64,000 bases of DNA from Allodiplogaster sudhausi (GCA_945643635.1 CALZFC010000004.1:2008501-2072500), one strand, 5' to 3'; numbered from the stretch's first letter, positions 11,607 through 22,708 are shown. Notes: a model not told the origin generated them from the sequence alone. Translations and numbers: made by a program.

Positions 11607-12647
11607 GGGGGCAAATTCGTTGAGGAGAAATGCGTTATGTACAACAAAAAAAACCGTTGATTCCTATATCCGTTATCAGCCACATTCCGATCTCTTATCT
11701 GTTATCTGTTATTAGTCTTTTGCGTTTTTTCCTGTTACCCTACAGTAATCCGCATAGAGACACTTCCGTCGAATGGAATTTCTGTTGATGAATCGATTCG
11801 TTGGTGAAGAACTCTTTCATTTAATTACTAATCGTTTTACGGCTTCTTAAGCCTGTGCTTTAGGCATTACGGTAGTCCCATTTACAATATCCCCGTAATT
11901 TGCTTCACATGCCCATTGTGAGCACGGGTTTCCTCAATTGTTGACAAACACCCTTAACTTCATGATTCTCTACCTACGCGGTCCTCTCCCTCTCCCACTC
12001 TCTCCCTCTGCTTTGAAAGAGGGAAAACAAAGCTTTGTTATGTAGTTTAGAAGCAACCTGTTTTGGTTTCGGAGGTTAGGGTATGTGTAGTGAGAGGAGA
12101 TGCCACAACTGTTCCCGTTGTTGTTTTATTATTCTGTTCTTCTATTTTTACCGTTTTCTTATTTCTAGAAGGGCAATAAATGCATGGCAATATACTGACT
12201 GTATTTAAACTGCAGTTCCTACGAGTGATGATTTGCGTTCAGCGGTTGTCTTCTGTTGAGAGATACCTATAATTATGTTGCAAACTTATCACCAGGTGGT
12301 TTTGTGCTCTCTACTTGGTGGATATGGAGGTTCTGATACATAGGAAAGTGTTATAGCAGATATGGAGGCTCAGATATATAGGAAAGTGTTAAACCGCATA
12401 TCTTGGTGATCTAAATTTAAGTGGTATATTTACTATTTATATCATCGTTCGTGTATTCAGTGAAACAGTCAAGAAGAAGAGACGAAATGCGAATCGCAAT
12501 TCTGACAGGTTCGCTCGTGCAGAGATTGATGGCTGCTTAATTAAGGGGCCCAATTAATTTGGCCCCTCAATTATGGAAGGCCAATTCCGTTCTGATTATG
12601 AGATATTATATGCTGAACTTGGATGGGTAATTCTTTTTATAGCTTTA
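11607..12647. other. PIH1D1 to moc-2 intergenic region
   Basis: AATAAA at 12175-12180 is a plausible polyadenylation signal. A short tandem duplication of about 38 bp (atatggaggct...ataggaaagtgtta) lies at about 12320-12392. An interrupted palindrome, aaggggcc / ggcccct, sits at about 12541-12572. No coding signal is visible. Confidence 0.5.
12541..12572. repeat. Short GC-cored hairpin upstream of moc-2
   Basis: ttaaggggcc and ggcccctcaa pair around an AT-rich loop about 80 bp upstream of the moc-2 start. It could be a promoter or 5' leader structure, or chance. Confidence 0.6.
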
Positions 12648-13033
12648 ATGAGTACTTATCCTCTAATTGTACTCTTAGTTAGCGACACGTGCTCGCATGG
12701 TCTCAAGACGGACGAGAGTGGCGCGCTGCTCAAGAGGATGGCGGAGCAAGAACAGTCAGTGGGCAAGAAAGAGAGAGAGAGAATGAGAGAGAGAGGAAGT
12801 GAATGAGAGAGAGAGAATGCGAGAGGAAAGGAAAGGAAGTGGGAGAGAGAGAGACTAAAAAAGAGACACAGACAAAGAAATGCAAGAGAAGAAGCAAAAT
12901 TGGTGTTCCCATCGCACTCCCCTTGCAGGCATGCCGAGGTGGAGACTGCACTCGTGCCGGATGGAAGAGTGCTCATCGAGGCAGCCATGGTGGATCTCTG
13001 CATGCGGAATGGTTTGGGAGAGAAGCGGTGGCT

Positions 13034-13075
<42 letters not shown>

Positions 13076-13250
13076 AGAGGGAGTGAGAGATAGAGAGAGG
13101 GAGAGATGAAGAGAGAACTGAAGAGTAAGAGATGTAGAGAGAGAATAAATTCTCCTTTCAGACGTCGTCATCTCAACAGGCGGGACGGGCTTCGCGCCCC
13201 GCGACGTCACTCCAGAAGTTCGCTTATGATTACGCTATATATTTCTGTGT

Positions 13251-13283
<33 letters not shown>

Positions 13284-13296
13284 ATATTATATATAC

Positions 13297-13356
<60 letters not shown>

Positions 13357-14595
13357 CATATATATAAAGCAACATTTCCTATGAAATGGTGTACACATCG
13401 CATGCTAGGAGTGGTGAATCGTTAAAACTAGATGATCGACTAGTAAACCACCGGTGATTATATAGTGAATTGTCACAATTGTTATTATTACTAAAAAATA
13501 TTGTTAATAATTAAAACAAAATTGCGATTTTATAGTAAATAAAAATTTTTGAAGAATGTATGTGTTTGTTTAAGTTTGTTTGAATAAAATAGAAAAGAAA
13601 TAACTAACTTTGTTTACAGGCAACACTCGCCGTAATTGAGAGGCGATGCGGCGGACTTGAGACGGCGCTGCATGTCTATGGACTGCAGGTTGGTGGAGGG
13701 GGAAGAGAATGAGAAGGAGAGAGAGAGAGAGAGAGAGAAGTAGAGAGACAGAGACTGAGAGAAATAGATTGAGTGACAGAGCGAGAGAGAGAGAAAAGGA
13801 GAGGAGAGAGAAAAATATAGAGGGAGAGAGAAGGAGAGGAGAGAGAAACTGATAGAGAGAGAGAGAAACAGAGAAACAGATAGAGAGAGGGATTGAGAGC
13901 GAGAGTCAGAATGAGAGACAAACAGAGATAAAGGAGAGACGGTGAGAGAGGAAGAGCGCTTTCTTCCAGAAGACCCCCCTGGCCGCGCTCTCTCGCCTTG
14001 TTGCCGGCATCCGTGGCCGTTGCCTCATCGTGAATCTGCCAGGCAGCAAGGGAGGAGTCAAGGTGGTGTGAATTACTGTATTCTCTCATTGTTATTTACT
14101 TTTTATAATTGTCAGAAAGTATAGTTGGATTTCGTTGTCATAACCAAATTCCTTTAATAATTTTTTAAAAGTATATTTTTATTCATTAATAAAGAAGATT
14201 AAAAATAGCTAACAATAAAAATTAGTATTCACATAAAATGAGAACTATATTAATGTTTTAATTCTGCATAAAGTAAGCCAGTATAGATGTCTTGGCTTAA
14301 AGGAGCGCGAAATTGAATCGTGATCTATTTTAATCTTCCTGACCATTGTATTTGCCTGTCTGTATATCACACACACATTCTCTCATTCGCCCTTGTGTCA
14401 GGCAAAAAGGGCGCGAATTCAAACGTGAGTTTTGGCTCCCTTAAATTAAATAATAGAAGAAATATATATCCCTCTAGGACGGCTGGGCCGTGCTCTCGCC
14501 TCTTCTCGGCCACGCCAGCGCACTCATGACGAACAGTGACGATGGCAGAGTGCACGCAGATATGGCAGCAGTCGCAGAGGCACTCGAGAAGAAGA

Positions 14596-14600
<5 letters not shown>
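12648..14600 (+). CDS. moc-2: Gephyrin N-domain / MogA-type molybdopterin adenylyltransferase
   Basis: Six exons in consistent phase: 12648-12754, 12929-13011, 13162-13217, 13620-13688, 13970-14062 and 14478-14600, giving 176 residues, the usual size of a single MogA domain. Key motifs: LLVSDTCSHG near the N-terminus, the active-site loop STGGTGFAPRDVTPE at about 68-82 (gephyrin TTGGTGFAPRDVTPE), and GIRGRCLIVNLPGSKGG at about 118-134. The enzyme adenylates molybdopterin before molybdate insertion. Nematodes encode the gephyrin E domain on a separate gene (moc-1 in C. elegans), and this gene likewise stops after the G domain, so it is not a truncated gephyrin. The start sits six bases after a ctttttatag acceptor, suggesting trans-splicing. 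Its introns are loaded with (GA)n. Confidence 0.93.
12768..12870 (+). repeat. (GA)n tract at a moc-2 5' splice site
   Basis: Purine-rich GA repeats begin about 15 bases after the donor of moc-2 exon 1 and fill most of the 174 bp intron. Confidence 0.85.
13036..13126 (+). repeat. (GA)n tract in moc-2 intron 2
   Basis: GA repeats occupy most of the 150 bp intron between 13011 and 13162. Confidence 0.85.
13250..13372. repeat. (TA)n microsatellite in moc-2 intron 3
   Basis: About 120 bases of nearly pure TA repeats, interrupted by occasional tta or aca triplets. Confidence 0.95.
13692..13962 (+). repeat. (GA)n-rich tract in moc-2 intron 4
   Basis: The intron from 13689 to 13969 is almost entirely GA-rich up to the short pyrimidine acceptor ttcttccag. 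Confidence 0.9.
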
Positions 14601-14633
<33 letters not shown>

Positions 14634-14820
14634 GATGGAAAGAGAGAGGGGGGAGAAAGAGAGAGAGGGAGAGAGAGAGTATGGAGAGGAAGGGAGAGAG
14701 AGGATGTAGAGAGAGAGAGGAAGAGAGAGAGGGGGCAGTGAGAGAGGCGAGGGCAGTGAGAAAGAGAGATAGAGAGAGCGAGGGAGAAAGAGAGGGAAAA
14801 AGGGAGACAGAGAGGTGAGT
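14598..14820 (+). repeat. (GA)n tract overlapping the moc-2 stop codon
   Basis: The GA tract begins at the TGA itself (aagaagaagtgagagagag), so the moc-2 3' UTR starts as a microsatellite. The last codons are Lys/Glu-rich for the same reason. Confidence 0.9.
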
Positions 14821-15539
14821 GTGAAGGAACCAAACTTAGACAAGGGAGAGTAAAATTAGGGAGAGGGTGAGAATTGTTGTAGACATTCCATGAAAGTTTT
14901 GTTAGTTTGTGGACGACTCCATATAATGTCTTTCGTCTGTGTTATACATCTACTTATTATATAGTTGTTTTCTATTATGTAGTTGGTGGGCATTGATACA
15001 TTTTGCGATTTTGCTGTGCTATCACATGATACAGTGAGATGTTGATCACTTTTAAATAAAACAAAATGCAAAACCTAAACAACTTGTTCTGGCTTCACCT
15101 CGTGAGTGATACATTTGCATGACGAGCTTATTCATCAACAGAACGGAGTGGCCAAAATATTTCTATTTTTTCCCTTGATTCGCCTGTATTACATTTTTCT
15201 GCCTCTCTGCCTGATTCTCTTTCGCTCTCTCTGTCTCTCTCTGTCTCTCTCTCTATATGTCTCTCTCACTCTCTCTCTCTCTCGCTTGCTCTCTATACCT
15301 CATTTTCTTTCTGACTCTCTTTCTCTGCATGTTTCGCCTTCTTCTCTCTTTCACTATATTCAGCTCCCTCAGAAAGCAGTATTCTAGCCTGTGAGTGTGA
15401 TTGTTTTCCAAATCTTAACCAGGAAGGTTCTTCTGCCACCATCTATGCAGGGGCATGACAGATGATTGAAATTGGAATTAGAATCGTCTCGGAGATGTGA
15501 AAACATTGCGAATTCGGAAAACAGGTCTGAATTAGTTTG

Positions 15540-15580
<41 letters not shown>

Positions 15581-16493
15581 CTATCGCTCATTTCCCTTTC
15601 CTCCTTTATCTCTCTCTTTCTCTCTCTCTCTCTTTCGCTCATTTCCTTTTCTTTCTCTATCTCTCTCGCTCCTCTCATCATCTCTTTAACCCCTTTCCTG
15701 TCTCATTTCCTCTCACAATAATTATTATTTTACTCTCTCACCCCATCACTATCGTTCTCTGTCTCTCTGTCTCTGTCTCTGTCTCTCTCACTCAGTCAGT
15801 CTGTCTCTCTCTCTCTCTCTTTCAATCTCTCCCTCTCTCTCTCTCTTGTCATAAACCTTAAAAAGTCTGACGGCGCTTGGGTTGAATTCCTTGATGATTG
15901 TGTCAAAAGTTGTGGCGGGTGCTCAGAGATTCCCTTGTCCCCGATTGCCAGACAGTAGTCGAGAATGGCTCTCTTAACGCTTGCTGGTTCTTTTGTTCCG
16001 TTATATATTATATCTATATCTATAAATAAATATATATATATAATATTTAAATTAATTTTTTATACATATATACATGACGCAACAAGGTTTAAAGAACTGA
16101 ACATTGGAGATGACAGCCTTTCTTTGGCTTATTAGTACAGAGTCAACTCGCACGTTCCGTCTTTTGATAAAGTTTGGGAATTTAACGATAAAGAAAAAAA
16201 TTATTATATAAAAGCAATTAAGGAATGGACAGGAGTGTGCACATTATTCTGCTACCACCATTGTTCGTGGAAACTTTCCCTGATCGAGCACTTTCATTCT
16301 CTATCGTTCCCTGTCTCGCTGTCTCTCTTGGCATACATTGATCTGGCTCTCTCCATCTCACTATCTCACTTTATCTCTTCTCACTATCTCTTCTCTCCCT
16401 ATACTCTCATCATACTATCTGCAACAGGAGAAGGATCCGTTATCCAGGAATTGACCAACACAAAGTGAAGAGAGCCTAGAACAGTCAGTGAAG
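14821..16493. other. Intergenic region with (CT)n tracts
   Basis: aaataaaac near 15055 may polyadenylate moc-2. Large CT-rich blocks lie at about 15210-15350 and 15541-15846, with a further CT-rich patch at 16295-16400. An AT tract is at 16000-16070. Between them I see no conserved coding signal. Confidence 0.5.
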
Positions 16494-17074
16494 ATGACTT
16501 CAAGCTCAGCAATTCTCGATCTCTTCGGTGACATGAGCGCGGCGAACATCAGGAAAGTGCCGGAGGTACATAATTCCATTTTTTTTCTTCACAATCAATT
16601 AAAATTGTCAACAATTTTATAATTGGAAATTCGCACTGTTACATTTCTCATTATTAAAAGCAATACAAACATTAAAGAAGCCCACGCTCCGCATTTGGCT
16701 GAATATAGATGAGATTGAGCATGTAATTTGAGTAGAATAAAAGAAATACGTTAAAATATACATATTAAATAATTCATAAAGATTTAAAATTAATTAAGAT
16801 ATAATTCAGGGTGATTTTTTTTAAATTTAGCTAATGCAAGAGAAAGATAAATTGGGAAGAGCCCCGGCCTTTATATCTTGGCTGGAATATAACGAAAACC
16901 ACATGGTAATGCGAAGAACAGGGATGTCCAGACCGGGCCAGGCCAGCGCTGGTTCCTGTCTATTGGTACTTACCTAATGCACCACATTGGCCGCGTTATT
17001 GGTGTGCTTCTTATTTTATCTTACTCTCTCATTGTCAGGTAAATGTCTGCCATATTTCAAAAATTTATATATAT

Positions 17075-17107
<33 letters not shown>

Positions 17108-19077
17108 AATGTAAAAGTGAATCTCATATCCTTAATAGCAATTGGAGAGACAATATAGAGAGAGAAAGAGAGCGAGAGACTCAATAGGTGAGCAGTCGCC
17201 GTTCGTCCCTGGCGGCCGGCGATTCGCTGGCTGGCTCTCGCCGCGGTAGCACCGTCTCGGCAGGCGGAGGAGACCTGGCACAGGGCGCGGCCGAGCAGCT
17301 GCAGAAACGAAGGAACTCCACGAACATCACCGTTGGCGTGGTCGGTGGAGATGGCAGCTGTGTTTCTCTCTCTCTTTCTCTCCATCTCCCGTCCTTTGTC
17401 TAACACACAATTTCTACTCTCTCTCTCACTCTCACTCTCTCTCTCTTTCTCACTTTCTCTCTCTCTCACTCTTTCTGTCTTTTCTCTGTCTGTTTCTTCA
17501 CTCTCTCACAACTTCACTCTGTTTCTGTCTGTCTCTTTCTCAGAGACCTCTACTCTCTCTCTCTCCCTCTCTCTCTCTCCCTCTCTCTCTCTCTCCCTCT
17601 CTCTCTCCCTCCCTCTCTCTCTCTCTTTTTTTTGTCTTTGCTCCCTCTGTTTCTTTGCTCTCTCACAACTTCAGTCTGTTTCTGTCCGTTTCTTTCTCAG
17701 AGGCCTCAACTCTCTCCCTCTCTCTCTCTCCCTCTTTCTCTCCCTCTCTCTCTCCCTCTCTCTCTCTCCCTCTCTCTCTCTCTCGCGCTCTTTCTCTCCC
17801 AGGAAGAGATTCCAATGGTGGCGCGTGACTCTCTCCCTCTTCCCCTCCCCGAGAAGAAGAGTCGTTCGATCGTCGAGGTCATCACGGCGAAGATTGCACC
17901 GTCCTCGAAGAAAGGCACGAGGAAGGAGAGCAGCGCGACGGGCGCCATCGCGGTGGGGGAACCGACGACGAGACGGTCAGAGAGAGAGAGAGAGAGTGCG
18001 TGAGAGAGAGAAATAGAGAGAGAGAGGGAGAGAAGGAGAGAGAGAGGAGAGAGACAAAGGAAAGAAATAGAGAGAGAGAGAGAGAGAGAGAGAAGAGAGG
18101 AGAGTGAGAGAGAGCAATAGAGAGGGGAGATAAAGAGAGGGAGAGAGAATGAGATATAGAAGGAGCGAGAGTGAAATGGAGACCGAGAGAGATGAGAGAG
18201 AAATATGGAGAGAGTGTATGATTGCAGCCTCTCCTCCGCCTCCACCAGCAACAGCCACGCTTCTACCGTTGTGAATAGTAAGAAGAGCTCGAAGACAGTC
18301 TCGATCAGTGAACTGGAAGAGGAGGAAGATGAGGTTAATGATCATCCTTTTTTCCTCTCCTATCTGTCTCTCTTTCTCTTTCTCGTTCTTTCTCTCACTC
18401 TCACTCGCTCTCTCTCTCTCTCTTGCCCTCTCTCTCGCTCCCTCTCTCTCTCTCTGCTGCTTGACTAGCCAACTCGGTCGGCCACATGAAGCCGCCCCAG
18501 TTTTTTTTCTTCTTTTTGTTTCTGACAAAAAGAAGACGTTAACGACACGCCAAGGAGTGAGAATGAGCGAGAGAGATAGAGAGAGAAAGAGATAGAGAGA
18601 AAGAAAGAGAGAGAGAGAATGAGATGTACAACAGAATACAGTTTATTGCTTAATCGCTTGAAGAGGCAATAAAAGCGAAATAATTGATGAACACCTGACA
18701 GGCGGTTGGAATGGATGCGCCAACCACATAACGAATGGTTTGGCCCATGGATCTGATTGCTGTACCGCATCGTTGCGAAAAAATATGTATAATTTAGCAG
18801 AAATTGATAGCTGAAATGCTTAACACTTTACTTCCTCTACATTCCAACCTCTCATCCACCCTCCCTCTCCATCTCTCTTTCTCCCTTTCTCTCTCTCTCT
18901 CACTCTCTCTCTCTTTCTCGCTCTCTCACTCTTTCTCTCTTTCCCGCTCTCCCTCCCTCTCTCTCTCTCTCTTTCTTTCTCTCTCTCTCTCCCTTCCAGA
19001 AGAGCAAGGAACTCCGCGAAAAGCGCTCCGAGTGCCTCGGCTGGCATCGCGACTTCTTCGATGACGGCAAATGGTGA
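16494..19077 (+). CDS. Unrecognised Ser/Lys-rich protein, five exons
   Basis: Exons 16494-16565, 17188-17340 (donor position uncertain by a codon), 17803-17975, 18228-18333 and 19000-19077 join in frame to 193 residues. The exons are GC-rich islands in GA/CT-filled introns, and phases agree throughout, which supports a real gene. It starts MTSSSAILDLFGDMSA. Three basophilic kinase-type sites follow (RRSSL, RRGSTV, KRRNSTN), then a Lys/Ser/Thr-rich middle (KKSRSIVEVITAKIAP), an acidic patch ELEEEEDE and the C-terminus ECLGWHRDFFDDGKW. There are no signal peptide, membrane span or known domain. It looks intrinsically disordered, possibly a phosphoregulated adaptor. The family is unknown to me. 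Confidence 0.68.
16915..16970 (+). other. hAT-like terminus candidate
   Basis: cagggatgtccagaccgg resembles the CAGGG(A/G)TGTC ends of some hAT elements. It lies in the first intron of the unrecognised gene. A related start, cagggatgtcaaaaac, occurs at about 63534. No partner end or 8-bp duplication was identified. Confidence 0.3.
17060..17107. repeat. (TA)n microsatellite
   Basis: Short TA-rich tract in the first intron of the 16494 gene. Confidence 0.85.
17360..17800 (+). repeat. Long (CT)n tract ending at an acceptor
   Basis: About 440 bases of CT-rich sequence fill intron 2 and end in tttctctcccag at 17802. The block contains an internal direct repeat of roughly 180 bp (each copy carries cacaacttcagtctgtttctg-like and cagagacctc-like strings near 17510 and 17665), so it grew partly by segmental duplication. 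Confidence 0.85.
17976..18220 (+). repeat. (GA)n tract starting at a donor
   Basis: GA repeats begin directly at the donor of exon 3 (cggtcagagagag) and run nearly to the attgcag acceptor of exon 4. Confidence 0.9.
18350..18998 (+). repeat. CT / GA / CT tracts and a family-A repeat in the last intron
   Basis: The 666 bp intron holds a CT tract (18358-18465), a GA tract (18565-18622), a family-A dispersed repeat (about 18620-18735) and a CT tract (18860-18993) that ends at the cccttccag acceptor. Confidence 0.8.
18612..18735 (+). repeat. Dispersed repeat family A, intronic copy
   Basis: Order of conserved pieces: gagatgtacaacagaata, cgcttgaagaggcaataa, then caggcggttggaatggat followed by gcgcca. 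The same order is found in many other places in the window on both strands. Confidence 0.8.
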
Positions 19078-19639
19078 AGAATAAAGGATCACAGATGAAA
19101 GTCTTCAATGCTCAAAGCTCATCAGATAACCGTGATATAATCTACACATTCCGTATTCTCTTATTTCAATTGCCTTTCCTCCTTTTAGAACTCCCTCCTC
19201 CCCCCCCAGCCCTTTACTCTACACCTCCCAGAGTAAAGACAGCCAACGAATAATGCACACCACTGACTTTCCTGACATTTACACATGTCACGCTGAGGAT
19301 TGATATAAAATCACATAAAAAACCTTATTACGATAAAAAGAGCATTTCGTTACTACGGGGACAAGGAAAGGCCAGATACTTAATGCCAAAATAATCTTAA
19401 TCCGTTAATGACGCCAGGTGAAATGAAATAAATATGAATCTCCACAGTGAACATTTACATGAGACGTTCGATACATGTTTACACATGTACATAATATCAA
19501 TCGTCTCATCTAAAATCTGAAATAAATTGAATCGGAGAGCGAGATAAATTTTGAAGTATACGATGAATCAATATATACATATCACTGTAAGATATTGTCC
19601 ACTGTATGACTCGGACAGCAATTCGTAAAGTATTGATTC

Positions 19640-20066
19640 AAAGGAGACCATAAGGGAAAAGCTCCCACAGCGAAATCCCAGACGAGCAGATAAAAAGTAC
19701 GGTCGTCAAATAACTAGCGTGGGAGCCCGACGTGTTCAGCAAAAGCCGTCCAACGTTGGTTGCTCATGCCATATGCATGAGTTTTTGGTGCAGTATTCGA
19801 ACAGGTCCAGGCGGCCACGGCTCTGCCAAATATGCATTGAAACTGGCGCGAAGTTAAAATGGTCGCGAATTCTAATTGTAAGTAGAGAATATTGTTAATT
19901 TTCTCAGAGCCTACGGATTTCTGTGACTTCGGGACACTTGTAATCGAAGCTTCTTGCTCAACCTGACCAAATTAGCAGAAAAAGAACAAAACAATATTTA
20001 TTCGCCTTAGACCTCCTTTAAGAGACTGGTAAAGAGACAATTCTAGCCAAAGAACTACATATTTTA
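19640..20066 (+). repeat. Direct repeat D, copy 1
   Basis: Shares long similarity with 21150-21617: aaggagaccataaggg, ataaaaagtacgg, gacttcgggacactt, aatcgaag, caacctgaccaaattag and the 3' part cgccttagacctccttta / aagagacaattctagcca. It lies just downstream (minus-strand sense) of the MPPED fragment. Confidence 0.85.
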
Positions 20067-20607
20067 ATTATGTTAAATATTATTGTTATTTTTATTTAAC
20101 ATTTAATACATTCATGAAAATATATAAATATCTAGACAAAAATAATAATTCATGAAAATAATATAAATTTTTAGATATATATATATATCTATGATTTAAA
20201 AAAATAAAAAAAAACTTCTTATTCAGCTAACCCTTCCTTTTCTTCTAACATAAGGTCATACATGTAGATTAACTGTTTCTGAAGAAGAATAATGCATTTA
20301 ACACTGACATTCTATTTTCAATGTATGCATGTACATACTTTATTACACTCCAATTATGCATAGGTACTTACTATTCGATCTGACGCAAAGAACCGGCACA
20401 TTTATTGCTCGAAAGAATGATAAATTGCTAGACGAAATGCAAAGTTTGATTGGTTCCTCATCCGTGACTTTTACCGTTGAATGTATTACCGGCTAATTAT
20501 AATCAATAGAAATAATATTGTGCGTAAGAATGCGAAAGTGCGCCATAAGTGAGAGTCGTAATAATTTTATTCTTGCGCCAGTTTTTATTAGTGCGACTTA
20601 ACCATAC

Positions 20608-21014
20608 CGTGGCTTTACGCGCTTCTCGACCGTATTGAGCAGCTCATCATCAGCACACCCTGCAAGGACGCCGTCGCGCTTTTCACGCGTTGAAGTCGCC
20701 GTAGCCTGGAGTGGAAAGGGGGTGGTGCCCTCTCTGTCTCCCTCACTTTCTCTCTCTCCCTCTTCTCTCTCTTCCTTTATTTCTCTCTCTCTCGCTTTCC
20801 TTCTCTCTCTCTATCTCTCTTTCAATAGTAGTAAAATCTTTTTTTTTAAAATAATGTATATTTCTCTACCGAGCGGCGGCGTGTGCGTGATGAAAATGTT
20901 GGTGTTGGCCGGGATCTGATTCCACTTGTGGAGGAGCTTCTGGCCGCGCGGCCTGTAGAAGGAGTAGCCAGGCATCGGATGCCAAGGCGCGCCATAGATC
21001 TTGATGCCAAAGAG
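20608..21014 (-). pseudogene. MPPED1/2-like metallophosphoesterase fragment (two exons)
   Basis: Read on the minus strand, 21014-20870 encodes LFGIKIYGAPWHPMPGY, FYRPRGQKLLHKWNQIP and NIFITHTPPLG, matching the MPPED family (human IYGAPW, PRGQSLLDKWNLIPEGID, MTHGPPLG). A gtagag donor follows, with a CT-rich intron, then 20659-20608 encoding GCADDELLNTVEKRVKPR with a gtatgg donor. Phases match. The upstream exons that should hold the metal-binding DxH and GNHE motifs and the downstream GHxH exon are absent nearby, so no working enzyme can be made. The fragment sits between two direct copies of repeat D. Its splice sites and frame are clean, so loss may be recent, or the rest lies elsewhere. Confidence 0.8.
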
Positions 21015-21149
21015 CTGGAAATGAGAGAGAGTATTGAGCGATTTCTTTATTGATTTAAATGATCGTTTTTTAAATTAATTTGCGTTGAAAACAGCTGGTT
21101 TGTTGGGTTTTTTGCGCAACGATAGAATTTGGTCGTTCTGTCGCTTAAA

Positions 21150-21617
21150 GGAGATCAAAAGGGAAAAACTCCTACCACAAAGTCCCTGATGGATTTGGAC
21201 GGAATGATAAAAAGTACGGAGTAAAGAATCAACAGAAATAGTGCTACTGCCCCTCGCCTCTCTCCCCAGAAACTTGTGGCCAGGTGAGCCTACGTGTTAA
21301 GCAAAATCTGGCCAATGTGCGCATCATATGCATGCGTTTCAAGGGCAAGAGTAAAATGACCCCGTCGGCTACAAAGTTTCCCTTAATTTTTTTTGAAAAT
21401 GGCGGGAAAATAAAATTTCCGCGAATTCAAAGTGCACAAGACTGTTAGTTTTCTCAGGGCTTAGGGATTTTTGTGACTTCGGGACACTTACAATCGAAGT
21501 TTCTAGCTCAACCTGACCAAATTAGGAGAAAAAAACACTACTTCTTCGCCTTAGACCTCCTTTAAGTGACTGGTAAAGAGACAATTCTAGCCAAAGAACT
21601 ACATATTTTAATTATAT
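21150..21617 (+). repeat. Direct repeat D, copy 2
   Basis: Second copy of the repeat at 19640-20066 in the same orientation, flanking the MPPED fragment on its other side. Immediately after it a short tandem (agtgcattttttgagaagg) is repeated about three times at 21620-21690. Confidence 0.85.
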
Positions 21618-21734
21618 TCACCTCCAAAGTGCATTTTTTGAGAAGTGCATTTTTTGAGAAGGATAACAGTAAGTGCATTTTTTGAGAAGGCGCCAGCCAG
21701 CATAAGAAAATTCGGTTTAAATCTACATACATAA

Positions 21735-22708
21735 ATGTTGCGAAATTCTTTTATTTTTATTTTTGTTATTTCAACTCTATTCACTTCCTCTGTCATTTCC
21801 TCTGCCCGCTCGCTTGCCGAATGGTCGTCCCCTTCAGCTACTACTGGTGAGTTTAATCTTGCTTCATTATATTATAAGCTCTATTTTCTTTTGATGACCA
21901 AATATTTAATATTTTCTTTCGATAGTAATCTTTAGTTAAACGGTAATACAATGATAAAGTTATGGAAAACAATATTATTATTTTTAATAATTTAATTTAA
22001 TTTACAGCCCCGGCGCCGCTGGCATGCCCTACAACGGCTATGGCTATGGAGACGGAAAATTCTGCTTTTTTTGTCTATTAAAATATTTTGATCGATTGAT
22101 CAAAATAATAAGACAATATTGTTATATTTTTTTTAAATAAAGAGAAATATATTTAGTCAGCTCACACCAGAAATGTTATGTTTTTATTTAATACTATAAT
22201 ACAATGACCACGTCCGTTGAAAACACGAAATGTATGCCATTAAAGTAATTACCGAGTAAAAATAAATAAAATAGAATACTATAGCCGTTCACAAATCCTT
22301 TTGCAGTATTCCTATCCGGGGACTTATGGGGCAGGCACGCCCTACTACAATCCCTATGTGAGCTCTTCCTCTACTTAACCTTTTCTATTCTAAATCAGTT
22401 CAAATATGTACATATTTATTTTTTTAATTTAATTTCTAAAGAAATAAATAAATATGAATTTTAATTACTCTTAATTTTCAGCTGGCTGGCCCCTACGCCT
22501 ACGGCTACGGTAATCCGTATGGTAAGTGCAAGTTAAAAAATATTAATAAAATAAAGTATAAAACATCACTTTTTCTAGAGCCACTTATCTGGAAAAATAG
22601 CTTGGCATTTTTTTTTGTCGTGGAGACGAGAAATGTTCATTTTCAGGGTACTCTACTTACGCCGGCGCCTTTCCCTACTACGGCCCCTACGGTTATCCGC
22701 CACTCTGA
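21735..22708 (+). CDS. Small secreted Gly/Tyr/Pro-rich protein
   Basis: Exon 1 (21735-21846) encodes MLRNSFIFIFVISTLF, a clear signal peptide, then SSVISSARSLAEWSS. Later exons are low-complexity: about 22008-22060 (GAAGMPYNGYGYGDG), 22307-22357 (YSYPGTYGAGTPYYNPY), 22482-22521 (LAGPYAYGYGNPYG) and 22647-22708 (YSTYAGAFPYYGPYGYPPL then TGA). The last three join in phase. Exon 1 to exon 2 needs a weaker donor, and exon 2 has no good GT donor, so that junction is unresolved. GYG-rich secreted proteins in nematodes include epidermal antimicrobial-type peptides and cuticle or eggshell components. Which applies here is unknown. Confidence 0.6.

Noticed and set aside
12656..13210. 184-residue minus-strand frame across moc-2 introns
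   Set aside because: It is antisense to phase-consistent MogA exons and consists mainly of SLSLSL from GA tracts.
17333..18016. Long Ser/Leu-rich frame (SLSLSL) on the plus strand
   Set aside because: It is the translation of a (CT)n tract. The many other SLSL or RERE frames across the window arise the same way and overlap real exons in another frame.
2238..19077. Nematode operon of the five plus-strand genes
   Set aside because: Intergenic gaps are 0.9-1.9 kb, much larger than the roughly 100 bp typical of nematode operons. Same-strand order alone is not enough.
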